Below, in pieces: positions 26,575 through 36,342 of a stretch of 64,000 nt of DNA. The position numbers and the translations under genes were made by a program. The notes below the pieces were generated by a model. That model was not told the DNA's origin, did not search any database, and saw only the letters and a list, made by a program, of their open reading frames with translations. The stretch comes from Moraxella cuniculi DSM 21768. GTDB taxonomy: Bacteria; Pseudomonadota; Gammaproteobacteria; Pseudomonadales; Moraxellaceae. How positions within the stretch are numbered: position 1 is the first letter of the stretch; each line of letters starts with the position of its first letter. Location: positions 1-64,000 of the forward strand of contig NZ_FTNU01000003.1 of assembly GCF_900156515.1 (NCBI RefSeq), in the 5' to 3' direction.

Positions 26575-27172
26575 ATGAGCACTATCGCACTTGCTCTTTT
26601 GGTTACCTGATTGGCAGGCTGTGTCAGTACACCGCCATCAGTCTTAACCCCTGCTTATATTGCCAAAAACGACACCCCTTTGGCGGACGAACAAGCAACC
26701 AAACTACTGCCATATGATGCCAATCCTTATCACATGGGCAGTCGATAGCTGTGGTATATGGTGCATTTTTGGGGCGAGGGTTGTATTTATCTTCTGCAAA
26801 AAAATAAGAAATACACCGCCTCTTTCCCAAAACTGCCAGAAGGTGGCGTATTATGGAATGAAAAGGACAATATTCTAACACTAAAAGATGCCGATGATTT
26901 GCCACAAGTGTTTGAATCTAAGATGGGCGATACCATTAGCACCAATGGGCATTACATCGATTACAATCCCGACATTACCTTCAATCAAGGCAACAGTATC
27001 AAAAAATGCCTCGCCAAAGACGGAGTTGCCTTTGTGGATGATGAGTATGCACAATCTAAGCAAAGAGCTTGCCGAAAGCCTAACCTACGGCGACTTTGAC
27101 AATTCCCAAATAACAAACAGGATATCAAGCCCCAAAGCCAATAAATATTGGCAAATGATTAGCACTTCTTAA
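26575..27172 (+). pseudogene. Decayed lipoprotein gene
   Basis: A frame starting MSTIALALLVT hits a TGA at 26608-26610 and resumes with LAGCVSTPPS, which is a lipobox. It then hits a TAG at 26746-26748, and further coding-like sequence follows (LWYMVHFWGEGCIYLLQKN...). Near 27050 the likely frame shifts, after which SKELAESLTYGDFDNSQI continues to a TAA at 27170-27172. Two nonsense codons and one frameshift in an otherwise coherent lipoprotein of about 200 residues make this a pseudogene. I do not recognise the family. Confidence 0.75.
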
Positions 27173-27191
27173 GCTGTTTATCAAACAACAT

Positions 27192-27223
27192 AAAAAACCA
27201 AGCCCATCAGAGCTTGGTTTTTT
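27192..27223. terminator. Terminator of ahpC
   Basis: Perfect 12-bp stem AAAAAACCAAGC / GCTTGGTTTTTT with an 8-base loop, 21 bp after the ahpC stop (minus strand). T-rich on both sides, so it can also stop plus-strand transcripts. Confidence 0.9.
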
Positions 27224-27244
27224 GGTTTAAGGAGGTAGTTTGGC

Positions 27245-27811
27245 TTAGATTTTACCAACCAAATCTAGGCTTGGTTTTAGCGTTTCTTGACCTTGTTCCC
27301 ATGCTGCTGGGCAAACTTCGCCATCATTTTCACGCACATATTGAGCAGCTTTCACCTTGCGAACCATGTCTTTGGCAGAGCGACCAATGCCCAAGTCGTG
27401 GATTTCAGCAACTTTGATGAAGCCATCTGGATCTACCAAGAAAGTACCACGCAATGCAGCGTTGTCTTCTTCGATCATTACATTAAAGCCACGAGTGATT
27501 TTGCCAGTACCATCGCCAAGCATTGGGTATTTTACTTTGCTAATCGCTGGTGATGCGTCATGCCATGCTTTGTGAACAAAATGAGTATCTGTTGAAACTG
27601 CATACACTTCTACGCCTAGGGCTTTTAGCTCGTCATAATGAGCTGCCATGTCTTCAAGCTCGGTTGGGCAAACAAAAGTAAAGTCGTGTGGGTAGAATAG
27701 GAAAATTGCCCAGCTGCCTTTAACATCTTCAGAAGTGATGGTTTTAAATTCGCCATTAACAAAGGCTTGGGTTGAGAATTCTGGGATTTGTTGATTGATG
27801 ATTGCTGCCAT
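27245..27811 (-). CDS. ahpC: Alkyl hydroperoxide reductase subunit C (2-Cys peroxiredoxin)
   Basis: 188-residue peroxiredoxin that reduces H2O2 and organic peroxides. Peroxidatic Cys48 in FTFVCPTE and resolving Cys167 in GEVCPAAW are both present; length matches E. coli AhpC (187). ATG at 27811 has AAGGTG upstream; a GTG three codons earlier is less likely. Divergent from oxyR across 237 bp, so regulation by OxyR is expected. Its reductase ahpF is elsewhere (12592-14148). Confidence 0.97.
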   Translation of the reverse strand: MAAIINQQIPEFSTQAFVNGEFKTITSEDVKGSWAIFLFYPHDFTFVCPTELEDMAAHYDELKALGVEVYAVSTDTHFVHKAWHDASPAISKVKYPMLGDGTGKITRGFNVMIEEDNAALRGTFLVDPDGFIKVAEIHDLGIGRSAKDMVRKVKAAQYVRENDGEVCPAAWEQGQETLKPSLDLVGKI

Positions 27812-28048
27812 AATGGACACCTTTTTGTTTGTTAAAAATTAATTCTCACCAAATCAAATGCAGTATTTGCTCTGGCTTCGTTAATTATCATACCAAAAAT
27901 TGTCAATTTATACAGTTAAAACTTTCAAAGATGCTGTTTTATTTTATAAAACTTCGGTACAATAGTAGTGCAATTTATCAAACATCACCACGCCAAGATG
28001 ATTTGGCAATAACGACCGCTGTTATTTTACAATTTAAAAAGGAAAACT

Positions 28049-28981
28049 ATGATTACACTGCGTCAATTGGAATTTGCTTTGGCAGTTGCCAAACATCGGC
28101 ATTTTAAGCGCGCTGCCGAAGAATGCAACATCTCACAATCGGCTCTAAGCCTTGGTATTACTGAGCTTGAAAAGCAACTAGATACCCAAATTTTCGAAAG
28201 AAATAACAAACAAGTACTCATCACGCCCATCGGTGAAGAGCTGCTTGAGCGTGCCCAACGCATCAAAAGCGAGGTCAGCGATTTGATGACTCGTGCTCAT
28301 AGCCACCAGACACCGCTTGCCTACCCGATGACCATTGGCATTATCCCAACGGTTGCACCTTATCTGTTGCCAAAAGTACTGCCCGTGCTAAAATCCAGCC
28401 AGCCGCATTTTGAGCTGTCTGTCATCGAAAAACAAACCGAGCGACTCATCGATCAGGTGCGTTATGGGCATATTGATACCGCCATCATCGCCCTGCCCTA
28501 TCCACTGGACGGTTTGCACGCTTTTGAGTTCTGGGCGGAGAATTTTTTTGCCATCTTGCCAAATGGTGACACGCCAATTCATGCTGACAAAATCAGCAGT
28601 GATGATTTGTCCAAAACCAATTTATTACTGCTTGGCGAAGGGCATTGCTTAACCGATCATGTGCTGTCTGTCTGTGCCTTGAGCAAGAGTGAAATCCACT
28701 CAAGTTTTTCTGATGCCAGCCTAAATACACTGATTCAGATGAGCTTGGCGGGCATGGGGACAACCTTGGTGCCAAAAATGGCTTTGGATCAAATTAGTAC
28801 CACCAAATCAGTACACGCCCTGCCACTGGCAGAAGCTGGTCCGCATCGGCGGTTGGCATTTATTACACGGCTCAATTATGCTCGTGTCAATGATGTACGC
28901 CTATTGAGTGAAATTTTTGGTCAGGCATTGGCACAAGGCGAACAGCAAACAGCCAGCACATCGCCCACCCATACGGCATGA
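28049..28981 (+). CDS. oxyR: Hydrogen-peroxide-sensing LysR-type regulator OxyR
   Basis: 310-residue LysR-family activator. The N-terminal winged helix-turn-helix covers about residues 1-60 (HFKRAAEECNISQSALSLGI). In the sensor domain, C200 and C209 (GEGHCLTDHVLSVC) are spaced exactly as C199/C208 of E. coli OxyR, which form the peroxide-induced disulfide. Divergent neighbour of ahpC. AAAAGGAAA precedes the ATG. The poly-Thr/Ser C-terminal tail is not conserved. Confidence 0.95.
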   Translation: MITLRQLEFALAVAKHRHFKRAAEECNISQSALSLGITELEKQLDTQIFERNNKQVLITPIGEELLERAQRIKSEVSDLMTRAHSHQTPLAYPMTIGIIPTVAPYLLPKVLPVLKSSQPHFELSVIEKQTERLIDQVRYGHIDTAIIALPYPLDGLHAFEFWAENFFAILPNGDTPIHADKISSDDLSKTNLLLLGEGHCLTDHVLSVCALSKSEIHSSFSDASLNTLIQMSLAGMGTTLVPKMALDQISTTKSVHALPLAEAGPHRRLAFITRLNYARVNDVRLLSEIFGQALAQGEQQTASTSPTHTA

Positions 28982-28997
28982 CAATGACATGGCGGTG

Positions 28998-29639
28998 CTA
29001 ACCTTTTAATCTATCATGCCACAGGCGATATTCTGGCATAAAAGATGCAACGCACGCCCAAAACTCTGCACTGTGATTGGCATGATACAAATGGCACAAT
29101 TCATGCACCAACACATAACTTAGGCACTCGGCAGGATAAGCAGCAAGACGGCTATTGATGGTGATTTTGGCGGTGCGTGTGTTGCAGCTTCCCCAGCGGC
29201 TTTTCATGGCTTTAATACTGACCGTGCTTGCAAATTTGCCAACTTTGGGTTGCCACTTTTGCAACAGCTCTGGCAATTTTTGGGCGACTTGTTGCCGATA
29301 AATCCAAGCAATCAGCTCATCATCAGGCATGGCTTGCAATCGCCGATAACTGCGTGTGTGCAAGTTATCCTGCTGCATGGCAAGCCAAGCTCGTGCATCA
29401 AACGGCTCGCCCCATAGACAAGTCGGCTGCCGCCCCCGTGCCAAAATCCGCTCATGACCTTGTATTGCCCAATCTATTCGCTGCTCAATGGCTTGTGCCA
29501 GCAATGCTTGCGAAATATGAATGGGCGTACTGACCACAAACTGCCCCGCTTTTATGCGAAAGTTGATATTTTTAATGCGTTTTTTATTAATAATTAACAA
29601 AATGCCATGACTTGCCAAGCGATTGCTTAGCGAAATCAT
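28998..29639 (-). CDS. YgjP-like (DUF45) M48-type metallopeptidase
   Basis: About 213 residues. The zinc motif HELCHLYHANHSAEFW (HExxH-like with a third His downstream) and the preceding SRWGSC block identify the YgjP/WLM-like DUF45 metallopeptidase family; cellular substrate unknown. The frame is open further upstream into the ddl gene (GTG at 29708); I prefer the ATG at 29639 because it begins just after the ddl stop, but no good ribosome binding site marks either. Last gene in the murG-murC-ddl direction. Confidence 0.8.
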   Translation of the reverse strand: MISLSNRLASHGILLIINKKRIKNINFRIKAGQFVVSTPIHISQALLAQAIEQRIDWAIQGHERILARGRQPTCLWGEPFDARAWLAMQQDNLHTRSYRRLQAMPDDELIAWIYRQQVAQKLPELLQKWQPKVGKFASTVSIKAMKSRWGSCNTRTAKITINSRLAAYPAECLSYVLVHELCHLYHANHSAEFWACVASFMPEYRLWHDRLKG

Positions 29640-29671
29640 GGCTGGTGCTTGTGGCGATACAGGTGCCAAAA

Positions 29672-30586
29672 TTATGCCGTCAGTGTCTGTGCCAAGATTT
29701 GTACGCACAAATCAGCAAAGCCAACACCGCGAGCCTGAGCTGCCATTGGTACAAGGCTATGATCGGTCATGCCGGGAACTGTGTTAATCTCAAGCAAATA
29801 CAGCGTGCCGTCATCACTCTTTAAAAAATCAACCCTTGCCCAGCCACGCCCACCCAGAGCATCAAAGGCTTTTTTGGCAAGCTCACCCATTTCACGCTCT
29901 TGTTCACTCGTCAAGTCAGACGGGCATTGATAAGTCGTATCATCACGCAAATATTTGGCCTCATAATCATAAAACTTGCCCGTTGGGATAATGCGAATGC
30001 TTGGTAATGCCTCGCCACCAACCAAAGCACAGGCGTACTCGCCACCTGTGATGGCTTTTTCGGCCAAAATTGCACCATGATACTGCTTAAGCGTTGGGTA
30101 AATTTTTGCCAAATCGCCTGCATTTTCAACCATGGTTACGCCAACGCTTGAGCCTTCGGCGGCAGGCTTGACAAATAGTGGCAGACCAAACTGCTGCTCC
30201 ACCGCAGCAAAATCGCTGTCATCATGCAAGACAACATAAGGCACATTGGGCAAATTAAACCCCTGCCAAATCAAACGACAACGAAATTTATCCATCGCAA
30301 TCGCCGATGCCAGCACGCCGCTGCCTGTGTAAGGGATATTAAACCCATCAAGCACGCCCTGCAAACCACCGTCCTCACCAAAAGTGCCATGCAATACATT
30401 AAACACACGGTCAAATTCACGCAGCTTAGAAATATCGGTTTGTTTTGGGTCAAACTGGTGTGCATCCACGCCTTTTGAGAGCAAAGCATTTAGCACGGCT
30501 TTACCACTGTTTAGCGATACTTCACGCTCTGTGCTAAAGCCACCACAAACAACGGCAACTTTACCAAATTTTGTTACATCAATCAT
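29672..30586 (-). CDS. ddl: D-alanine--D-alanine ligase
   Basis: 304-residue ATP-grasp enzyme (DdlB type) that makes the D-Ala-D-Ala end of the peptidoglycan stem. Motifs: VVCGGFSTEREVSLNSG at the start, ATP-binding LPLFVKPAAEGSSVG, and the metal and product-binding LLEINTVPGMTDHS. The ATG at 30586 follows TGGAGAA. Downstream of murC, as in the division and cell wall cluster, but no ftsQ/ftsA follows. Confidence 0.95.
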   Translation of the reverse strand: MIDVTKFGKVAVVCGGFSTEREVSLNSGKAVLNALLSKGVDAHQFDPKQTDISKLREFDRVFNVLHGTFGEDGGLQGVLDGFNIPYTGSGVLASAIAMDKFRCRLIWQGFNLPNVPYVVLHDDSDFAAVEQQFGLPLFVKPAAEGSSVGVTMVENAGDLAKIYPTLKQYHGAILAEKAITGGEYACALVGGEALPSIRIIPTGKFYDYEAKYLRDDTTYQCPSDLTSEQEREMGELAKKAFDALGGRGWARVDFLKSDDGTLYLLEINTVPGMTDHSLVPMAAQARGVGFADLCVQILAQTLTA

Positions 30587-30640
30587 GATATTCTCCACAT
30601 ATTTGTTATTTTTTAATTACTTTTTAATCAGTGCAGCTTA

Positions 30641-32095
30641 TCAATCACGCTCTGATAAATACAAGCCATGTTCTTTTAGCTCTTGGCACAATTGCCCCAC
30701 ATTGCCCGCCCCTTGGGTGATGAGCAAATCGTTTGGTTTTAGGGCGGCTTTTAGCACCTGACTGATCTGCTCCTTGTCATTAACATTTAGTACAATCGGC
30801 TCAACCTGTCCTCGTTCACGCAATGAGCGTGCCAAATCATCGCTGGTCGCACCCTTAATCTGCTCTTCGCCAGCACCATAAACATCAAGCAAGATCAGCT
30901 TGTCCACTTGCGAGAGCGTTGCCACAAAATCATTAAAACAATCTCTGGTGCGGCTATAACGATGCGGCTGGAACATCACCACTAGGCGGCGATCAGGATA
31001 GCTTTGGCGAGCAGCCTTGATGGTGGCAGCAACCTCTGTTGGGTGATGACCATAATCATCTATCAATAGCACATCACCATCGCCCAACGCATAGCTACCA
31101 TTATGCTCAAAACGCCGCCCTACGCCTGCAAATTTCTCAACAGCACGACAGATTGCCTCATCGCTCACTCCTTCATCTGTCGCCATCGTAATGGCTGCCA
31201 ACGCATTATATACATTATGCTCGCCCGGCACATTTAGCACCATAGGCAACGGCTTATGGTCTTTACGCAGTACGGTAAAATGTGTTTTTGCCCCTTCAAC
31301 ACGCAAATCCACCGCCTGCACATCATTATGTGGCTTAAGCCCAAAGGTAAGCACGGGGCGGGCAATATCATCAAGCATGCCCAGCAGCACTTCATCATCG
31401 CCACAAATCGCCGCCAAACCATAAAACGGCATATTGTGCAAAAACTGGATATAAGCAGCTTTTAATTTCTCAAAACTGCCCTCATAGGTATCCATGTGGT
31501 CTTCGTCAATATTGGTTACAATGGTTGCCATCGGTCGCAAACTTAAAAATGACGCATCGGACTCATCTGCCTCCGCCACCAGATAGCGACTGCCTCCAAG
31601 TGAGGCATTTTTGCCAGAGGCGTTTAATTTACCGCCAATCACATAGGTTGGATCCAGCCCTGCTTCGGTTAGCATCATCGTCAATAAACTTGTGGTTGTC
31701 GTCTTGCCGTGTGCACCTGCTACCGCAATGCCATGCCGATAACGCATCAGCTCACCGAGCATATCAGCGCGGCGAACCACAGGAATATGACCGCTTAGAG
31801 CAGCAACAATCTCAGGATTGCTCTTGTCAATGGCACTTGACACCACCACAACATCAGCATTGGCAATGTTTTTACTGTCATGCCCAATGAATATCTGCAC
31901 GCCCAAGCTCTGTAGCCGTGCCGTAACAGTGCTTTGTTTAATATCCGAGCCAGAGATGGTATAACCCTGATTAAGCAGCACTTCGGCAATGCCACACATA
32001 CCAGCACCGCCAATGCCAACAAAATGAATGGTCTGAATGCGTCGCATTTCTGGGATTTCAATTAAGCGTTTGGGTAATGATTGCTTGCTTGGCAT
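30641..32095 (-). CDS. murC: UDP-N-acetylmuramate--L-alanine ligase
   Basis: 484-residue Mur ligase adding L-alanine to UDP-MurNAc. N-terminal nucleotide fold [16 protein letters not shown]-loop [13 protein letters not shown], and the second domain ADESDASFL and DDYGHHPTE blocks are all present. AAGGAAA ribosome binding site. Between murG (upstream) and ddl (downstream), 54 bp from the latter. Confidence 0.97.
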   Translation of the reverse strand: MPSKQSLPKRLIEIPEMRRIQTIHFVGIGGAGMCGIAEVLLNQGYTISGSDIKQSTVTARLQSLGVQIFIGHDSKNIANADVVVVSSAIDKSNPEIVAALSGHIPVVRRADMLGELMRYRHGIAVAGAHGKTTTTSLLTMMLTEAGLDPTYVIGGKLNASGKNASLGGSRYLVAEADESDASFLSLRPMATIVTNIDEDHMDTYEGSFEKLKAAYIQFLHNMPFYGLAAICGDDEVLLGMLDDIARPVLTFGLKPHNDVQAVDLRVEGAKTHFTVLRKDHKPLPMVLNVPGEHNVYNALAAITMATDEGVSDEAICRAVEKFAGVGRRFEHNGSYALGDGDVLLIDDYGHHPTEVAATIKAARQSYPDRRLVVMFQPHRYSRTRDCFNDFVATLSQVDKLILLDVYGAGEEQIKGATSDDLARSLRERGQVEPIVLNVNDKEQISQVLKAALKPNDLLITQGAGNVGQLCQELKEHGLYLSERD

Positions 32096-32182
32096 GGCAA
32101 ATTTCCTTGATAATCAATTTAAAATTGGGTCGCCGTTTAACATAGTTGTTGTCATCTGATACTTGTTGCACCGATGGCGATT

Positions 32183-33271
32183 TTATTGCACAGTTTTCTC
32201 GATAATATCGGCAACGACCACATCGGCATCAACACAAGCCTGCGCGCGAGCAATGCTTGCCATTTGCTTGCACTGATTACGATCCAAGCCATCAAGCACC
32301 TCTGCCAACGATTTGCCGTCAAGTTCGGTTTGTGGCATCAAAATTGCCGCCCCAGCCTCAACCAGTACTTTGGCATTGGCGGTTTGATGGTCATCAACTG
32401 CGTGTGGCAATGGCACAAAAATCGCCGCCACGCCTGCATTACTGATTTCGCTAACAGTCAAAGCCCCAGCACGGCATACGATAATATCCGCCCATGCATA
32501 CGCTGCCGCCATGTCATCAATAAACGGCTTTAGCTCGATGATATGCTTAGTGGTGTCAATGCCTGCCTGCGAATAAGCCACCAGCATCTGCTCGTGATTG
32601 TCTTTGCCGCACTGATGCTGTACCGACAACGGACAATTGATTGACTGCAACATCTCAACCACTGCCTGATTGATTGCCATCGCTCCCAATGAGCCACCAA
32701 CCACCAGCAGTTTTAGCGGTGAATTATCCTCAGCATACCGCACACTTGGATCGGCGATATTGCTAATGGCTCGGCGTACAGGGTTGCCGACCGTCAGCAG
32801 CTTTTGGCTATCTTGGGCAAATGCCCCTGAAAATGCCTGCAAAATCACATCGGCATGACGAGCCAAGTTCTTGTTACTCATGCCAGCGATGGCGTTTTGT
32901 TCATGAATCACCAGTGGCAATTTGCATAATTTTGCAGCCAGCCCGCCCGGTGCTGTTACATAACCACCAAAGCCAACCACCACATCAATATTCTGACTTT
33001 GTAAAATATGCCGCACCGCCAGCACGGATTTAAATAGCATAAATGGCAATTTTACCATGCGTGCCAAACCCTTACCACGCAAGCCCTGCATGGCGATGGT
33101 ATGCATCTGGTACCCATGCTTTGCGACCAAGTCATTTTCCATGCCTGTTGGTGTGCCAAGCCAATGAATATTTGCACCACGGCGTGCCAATTCATCAGCC
33201 ACTGCCAAGGCAGGAAATACATGACCACCCGTGCCTGCCGCCATCATCAGTACATTAAGTTGTTTTATCAT
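32183..33271 (-). CDS. murG: UDP-GlcNAc:lipid I N-acetylglucosaminyltransferase
   Basis: 362-residue GT-B glycosyltransferase that converts lipid I to lipid II on the inner face of the cytoplasmic membrane. The glycine-rich loop AAGTGGHVFPALAVA at the N-terminus, the second G-loop VVGGSLGAMAINQ and the donor site VCRAGALTVSEI are all present. First of the murG-murC-ddl series in this window. Confidence 0.97.
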   Translation of the reverse strand: MIKQLNVLMMAAGTGGHVFPALAVADELARRGANIHWLGTPTGMENDLVAKHGYQMHTIAMQGLRGKGLARMVKLPFMLFKSVLAVRHILQSQNIDVVVGFGGYVTAPGGLAAKLCKLPLVIHEQNAIAGMSNKNLARHADVILQAFSGAFAQDSQKLLTVGNPVRRAISNIADPSVRYAEDNSPLKLLVVGGSLGAMAINQAVVEMLQSINCPLSVQHQCGKDNHEQMLVAYSQAGIDTTKHIIELKPFIDDMAAAYAWADIIVCRAGALTVSEISNAGVAAIFVPLPHAVDDHQTANAKVLVEAGAAILMPQTELDGKSLAEVLDGLDRNQCKQMASIARAQACVDADVVVADIIEKTVQ

Positions 33272-33447
33272 CGTTATATCCGTTGTTTAATTAATCTTTA
33301 CAATTTCACCAATTGCTTTTGTTATCAAAATATCAATAAATCAAGCAAATATTCATATTGACACTTACTGATTGCTACTTATCAATCACTATGTTTACTG
33401 ATCGATTATCAGTCATTATCAATTAAATTAACTAAAATTTATCTTGT

Positions 33448-34404
33448 TCAATACTTATCAATATTATGCTCAATAAACGCAATAAAATCGGTTGCAATAT
33501 CCGTGCCACATTGCTCATCAATCTGCCTGATGCAAGTTGGACTGGTTACATTAATCTCGGTAATCAAGCCACCAATGATATCCAAGCCAACAAAATACAA
33601 GCCTTTTTCTAACAAAATCGGTGCAACGGCTTCGGCAACAGCTCGCTCCGCTTGCGACAACGGCATTGCCACGCCACGACCACCTGCCGCCAAATTACCA
33701 CGCGTCTCGCCCTCGCTTGGAATGCGTGCCAAGCAATAATCCACAGGCTTGCCACCAACTATCAACACCCGCTTATCACCCTCCTTGATGGCAGGAATGT
33801 ACTTTTGTGCCATGACGGGCAAACTGCCAAGCTCGGTCAGCATCTCAAGCGTTGCACCGATATTATGCCCTGTATCAGTCAGCCGAAAAATACCCATACC
33901 ACCCATACCATCAAGCGGCTTGACAATCACATCTTTATGCTTGGCGATAAAGCTGCGGATATGCGATTGCTTATTGCTAACGATGGTTGGCGACATCAGA
34001 TGGCTAAATTGTGTAGCGAATAGCTTTTCATTGCAATCTTTGACGCTTTGTGGGTCGTTCACCACCCAGACACCTTCTCGCTTGGCATAGTCAAGCAAAT
34101 GCAATGCGTATAAAAATTTCATGTCAAACGGCGGATCTTTACGCATCAAAATCACATCAAATTGCGAAGATGGCACGCTTGTTATATCGCCCAATTCATA
34201 AAAATGCTCAGGGTCTTGATAAACGCTCAATGCCTGTGCATCAACCTGCAACCTACCCTCATCAAGCCACAAATCCTGAATCTGACAATAGCTTAATTGA
34301 TGCCCCCGCTTGGCAATTGCCCACATCATCGCAAGCGTTGAATCTTTGTGATAATTAATGGTTGCAATATCGTCCATCACGATTAGGAAATTTAGCCGTT
34401 TCAT
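33448..34404 (-). CDS. gshB: Glutathione synthetase
   Basis: 318-residue ATP-grasp ligase joining gamma-glutamylcysteine and glycine. Typical blocks: FLIVMDDIATINYHKDST at the start, DPQSVKDCNEKLFA, KPLDGMGGMGIFR and the C-terminal EINVTSPTCIRQI. The start at 34404 (MKRLNFLIV) fits the family and follows GAGGG. It lies 16 bp after pyrE. gshA is not in the window; the glutathione reductase gene gor is at 52871-54247. Confidence 0.96.
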   Translation of the reverse strand: MKRLNFLIVMDDIATINYHKDSTLAMMWAIAKRGHQLSYCQIQDLWLDEGRLQVDAQALSVYQDPEHFYELGDITSVPSSQFDVILMRKDPPFDMKFLYALHLLDYAKREGVWVVNDPQSVKDCNEKLFATQFSHLMSPTIVSNKQSHIRSFIAKHKDVIVKPLDGMGGMGIFRLTDTGHNIGATLEMLTELGSLPVMAQKYIPAIKEGDKRVLIVGGKPVDYCLARIPSEGETRGNLAAGGRGVAMPLSQAERAVAEAVAPILLEKGLYFVGLDIIGGLITEINVTSPTCIRQIDEQCGTDIATDFIAFIEHNIDKY

Positions 34405-34420
34405 CTTGCCCTCATTTGTC

Positions 34421-35068
34421 TTAATCACAGCCATACTGGTTGCGATAATCAATCATCTGTGCAAGCTGTTGTGGCGTGCCTTGATTGGCAACATACTCAA
34501 TAATATCGTCCATCGTAACCAACGCCAGCACAGGCACTTGTAATGATTGGGCAAGCTCGGCAATGGCGGATTGCTCACCCTGACCTTTTTCTTTGCGATC
34601 AAGAGCAACAACCACGCCTGCAACTTTTGCCCCTGCATTGTCAAGCAATGCCACCACTTCACGCATTGCCGTCCCTGCGGTCATGACATCGTCTATTACC
34701 CAAACCGACTTGCCAGCCAAGTCTGCACCAACCAACACGCCGCCTTCGCCATGATCTTTGGCTTCTTTGCGATTATAGCCCCATTCGGCGTTGATGCCAT
34801 GAGCTTGCCATAGCTGCTGTGCGGTCGCCGCCACAAATGGTATGCCCTTGTACGCCGCCCCAAAAATCACCAAATCATCTGTGGCGTTTTTTGCCAAAGT
34901 TTCGGCATAACCTTTTGCCAATAAACTCAACAACTCGCCTGTCGCCAATAATCCTGCATTAAAAAAATATGGGCTGATTCGACCTGATTTTAGGGTAAAT
35001 TCCCCAAAACGCAATACATTATTCTTTAGTGCAGCTTCAATAAACTGCTGAGGGCTAAATGCTGACAT
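34421..35068 (-). CDS. pyrE: Orotate phosphoribosyltransferase
   Basis: 215-residue enzyme transferring orotate to PRPP in pyrimidine synthesis. N-terminal GEFTLKSGRISPYFFNAG and the PRPP motif VWVIDDVMTAGTAMRE are diagnostic. Upstream of gshB by 16 bp and likely co-transcribed. Its 5' leader contains a hairpin (CCCAC / GTGGG at about 35093-35112) whose role, if any, is unclear. Confidence 0.96.
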   Translation of the reverse strand: MSAFSPQQFIEAALKNNVLRFGEFTLKSGRISPYFFNAGLLATGELLSLLAKGYAETLAKNATDDLVIFGAAYKGIPFVAATAQQLWQAHGINAEWGYNRKEAKDHGEGGVLVGADLAGKSVWVIDDVMTAGTAMREVVALLDNAGAKVAGVVVALDRKEKGQGEQSAIAELAQSLQVPVLALVTMDDIIEYVANQGTPQQLAQMIDYRNQYGCD

Positions 35069-35353
35069 AATATTCCTTAGCTTGACAACAACCCCACGGC
35101 AATGCCTGTGGGATTTTTATAAACTGATGACTATTGTACTCTGTATGCCACGCTTTTACAATGAAATCAACAGGATAAATACAAATAAACACAACCGCGA
35201 CAATTGGCAATCCGCCAAAGAAGGACAGACGGCATCATTGCCCAAAATGGTGCGAATGTTTATGATATCATTCCTAAATAAAATTTATAATAAATTTAAT
35301 AAAATCATAGACTTAATTCAAAGATCAATCACAATCCCATCATCAGGCTGATA
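35069..35353. other. Intergenic region upstream of pyrE and downstream of tsf
   Basis: 285 bp. Holds the pyrE leader hairpin near 35093-35112 (on the plus strand it is followed by TTTTT and looks like a terminator) and then AT-rich sequence running into the tsf terminator. An 89-codon plus-strand frame here has no recognisable features. Confidence 0.4.
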
Positions 35354-35382
35354 AAAAAGCCCAGCAAAATACTGGGCTTTTT
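35354..35382 (-). terminator. Terminator of rpsB-tsf
   Basis: Perfect 11-bp stem AAAAAGCCCAG / CTGGGCTTTTT with a 7-base loop, just downstream of the tsf stop. Confidence 0.92.
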
Positions 35383-35398
35383 GCAAAGATTGCAAAAC

Positions 35399-36277
35399 TT
35401 AGGCTTTTGCAGCCGCTTGAGCAGCAGCAACTTCGGCAGCGAAGTCTTCTTGCTTTTTCTCGATACCTTCACCCACTTCTAGGCGTTTGAAGCTAACAAC
35501 GGTTGCACCTTCTGATTTTAGTACATCGCCAACTTTTTTGTCATTGTCCATGACATATGGTTGGTTTACCAAAGTTACTTCGTTTAGGTATTTTTGGATA
35601 CCGCCAGTGATCATCTTCTCTACCACTGCCTCTGGCTTGCCAGATTCTTTGGCTTTGGCTTCAATGATGTCTTTTTCGCGAGCCAAAATGTCTGCTGGTA
35701 CATCGGCTTCGTTCACTGCCAATGGGTTAAATGCCGCCACTTGCATCGCAACAGCTTTACCAACTTCTTCTGAACCGCCTTCATAAGACACCACCACGCC
35801 AATGCGTAGACCATGACGATAGGCAGCCAAATTAGCACCTTCGATAATTTCGGCACGGCGTACTTGAATGTTTTCACCAATTTTTTGCACCAGTGCTACG
35901 CGAGCCTCTTCAACGGTTGCACCGTCGCCATATGGCAATGCAGAAATTGCAGCAACATCGGTTGTGTTGTTTGCCAAAGCAAGCTCGGCAACTTGGTTGG
36001 CAAATGCAGTGAAGTTGTCATCTTTTGCCACAAAGTCAGTTTGGCAGTTTACTTCCAATAGCAGTGCCTTGCCAGCAGTCTGGGCAATGATAATCGCACC
36101 ATCAGCGGCGATATTGCCTGCTTTTTTGGCAGCTTTTGCTTGACCTGATTTACGCAGGTTGTCAATGGCAAGCTCGATATCGCCATTTGCTTCTTCTAGT
36201 GCTTTTTTGCACTCCATCATACCAAGACCAGTACGGTCTCTTAGCTCTTTTACCAGCTTTGCAGAAACTTGAGTCAT
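35399..36277 (-). CDS. tsf: Elongation factor Ts
   Basis: 292-residue nucleotide-exchange factor for EF-Tu. N-terminal UBA-like part ([22 protein letters not shown]) and the core-domain [13 protein letters not shown] block that contacts EF-Tu are present. Follows rpsB by 65 bp, the conserved rpsB-tsf arrangement. The tail ends in an Ala-rich stretch. Confidence 0.97.
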   Translation of the reverse strand: MTQVSAKLVKELRDRTGLGMMECKKALEEANGDIELAIDNLRKSGQAKAAKKAGNIAADGAIIIAQTAGKALLLEVNCQTDFVAKDDNFTAFANQVAELALANNTTDVAAISALPYGDGATVEEARVALVQKIGENIQVRRAEIIEGANLAAYRHGLRIGVVVSYEGGSEEVGKAVAMQVAAFNPLAVNEADVPADILAREKDIIEAKAKESGKPEAVVEKMITGGIQKYLNEVTLVNQPYVMDNDKKVGDVLKSEGATVVSFKRLEVGEGIEKKQEDFAAEVAAAQAAAKA

Positions 36278-36309
36278 GTAGTTTACCTTAAAAACTTAAA
36301 TTCAGCGAT

Positions 36310-36332
36310 GGCCGAACGCTTGGCATTCGGCC
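36310..36332 (-). promoter_or_regulatory. Intercistronic hairpin rpsB-tsf
   Basis: Seven-base GC-rich stem GGCCGAA / TTCGGCC with a 9-base loop between rpsB and tsf, without a U-run directly after it. Could be a partial terminator or processing site that lowers tsf relative to rpsB. Confidence 0.5.
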
Positions 36333-36342
36333 GCTTGAGTGA

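Noticed and set aside
27812-28048. OxyR binding site between ahpC and oxyR
   Set aside because: Expected from biology, but no clear ATAG-N7-CTAT tandem could be found by eye.
35082-35351. 89-codon plus-strand frame between pyrE and tsf
   Set aside because: Composition follows AT-rich intergenic DNA and it runs into the tsf terminator; no domain.
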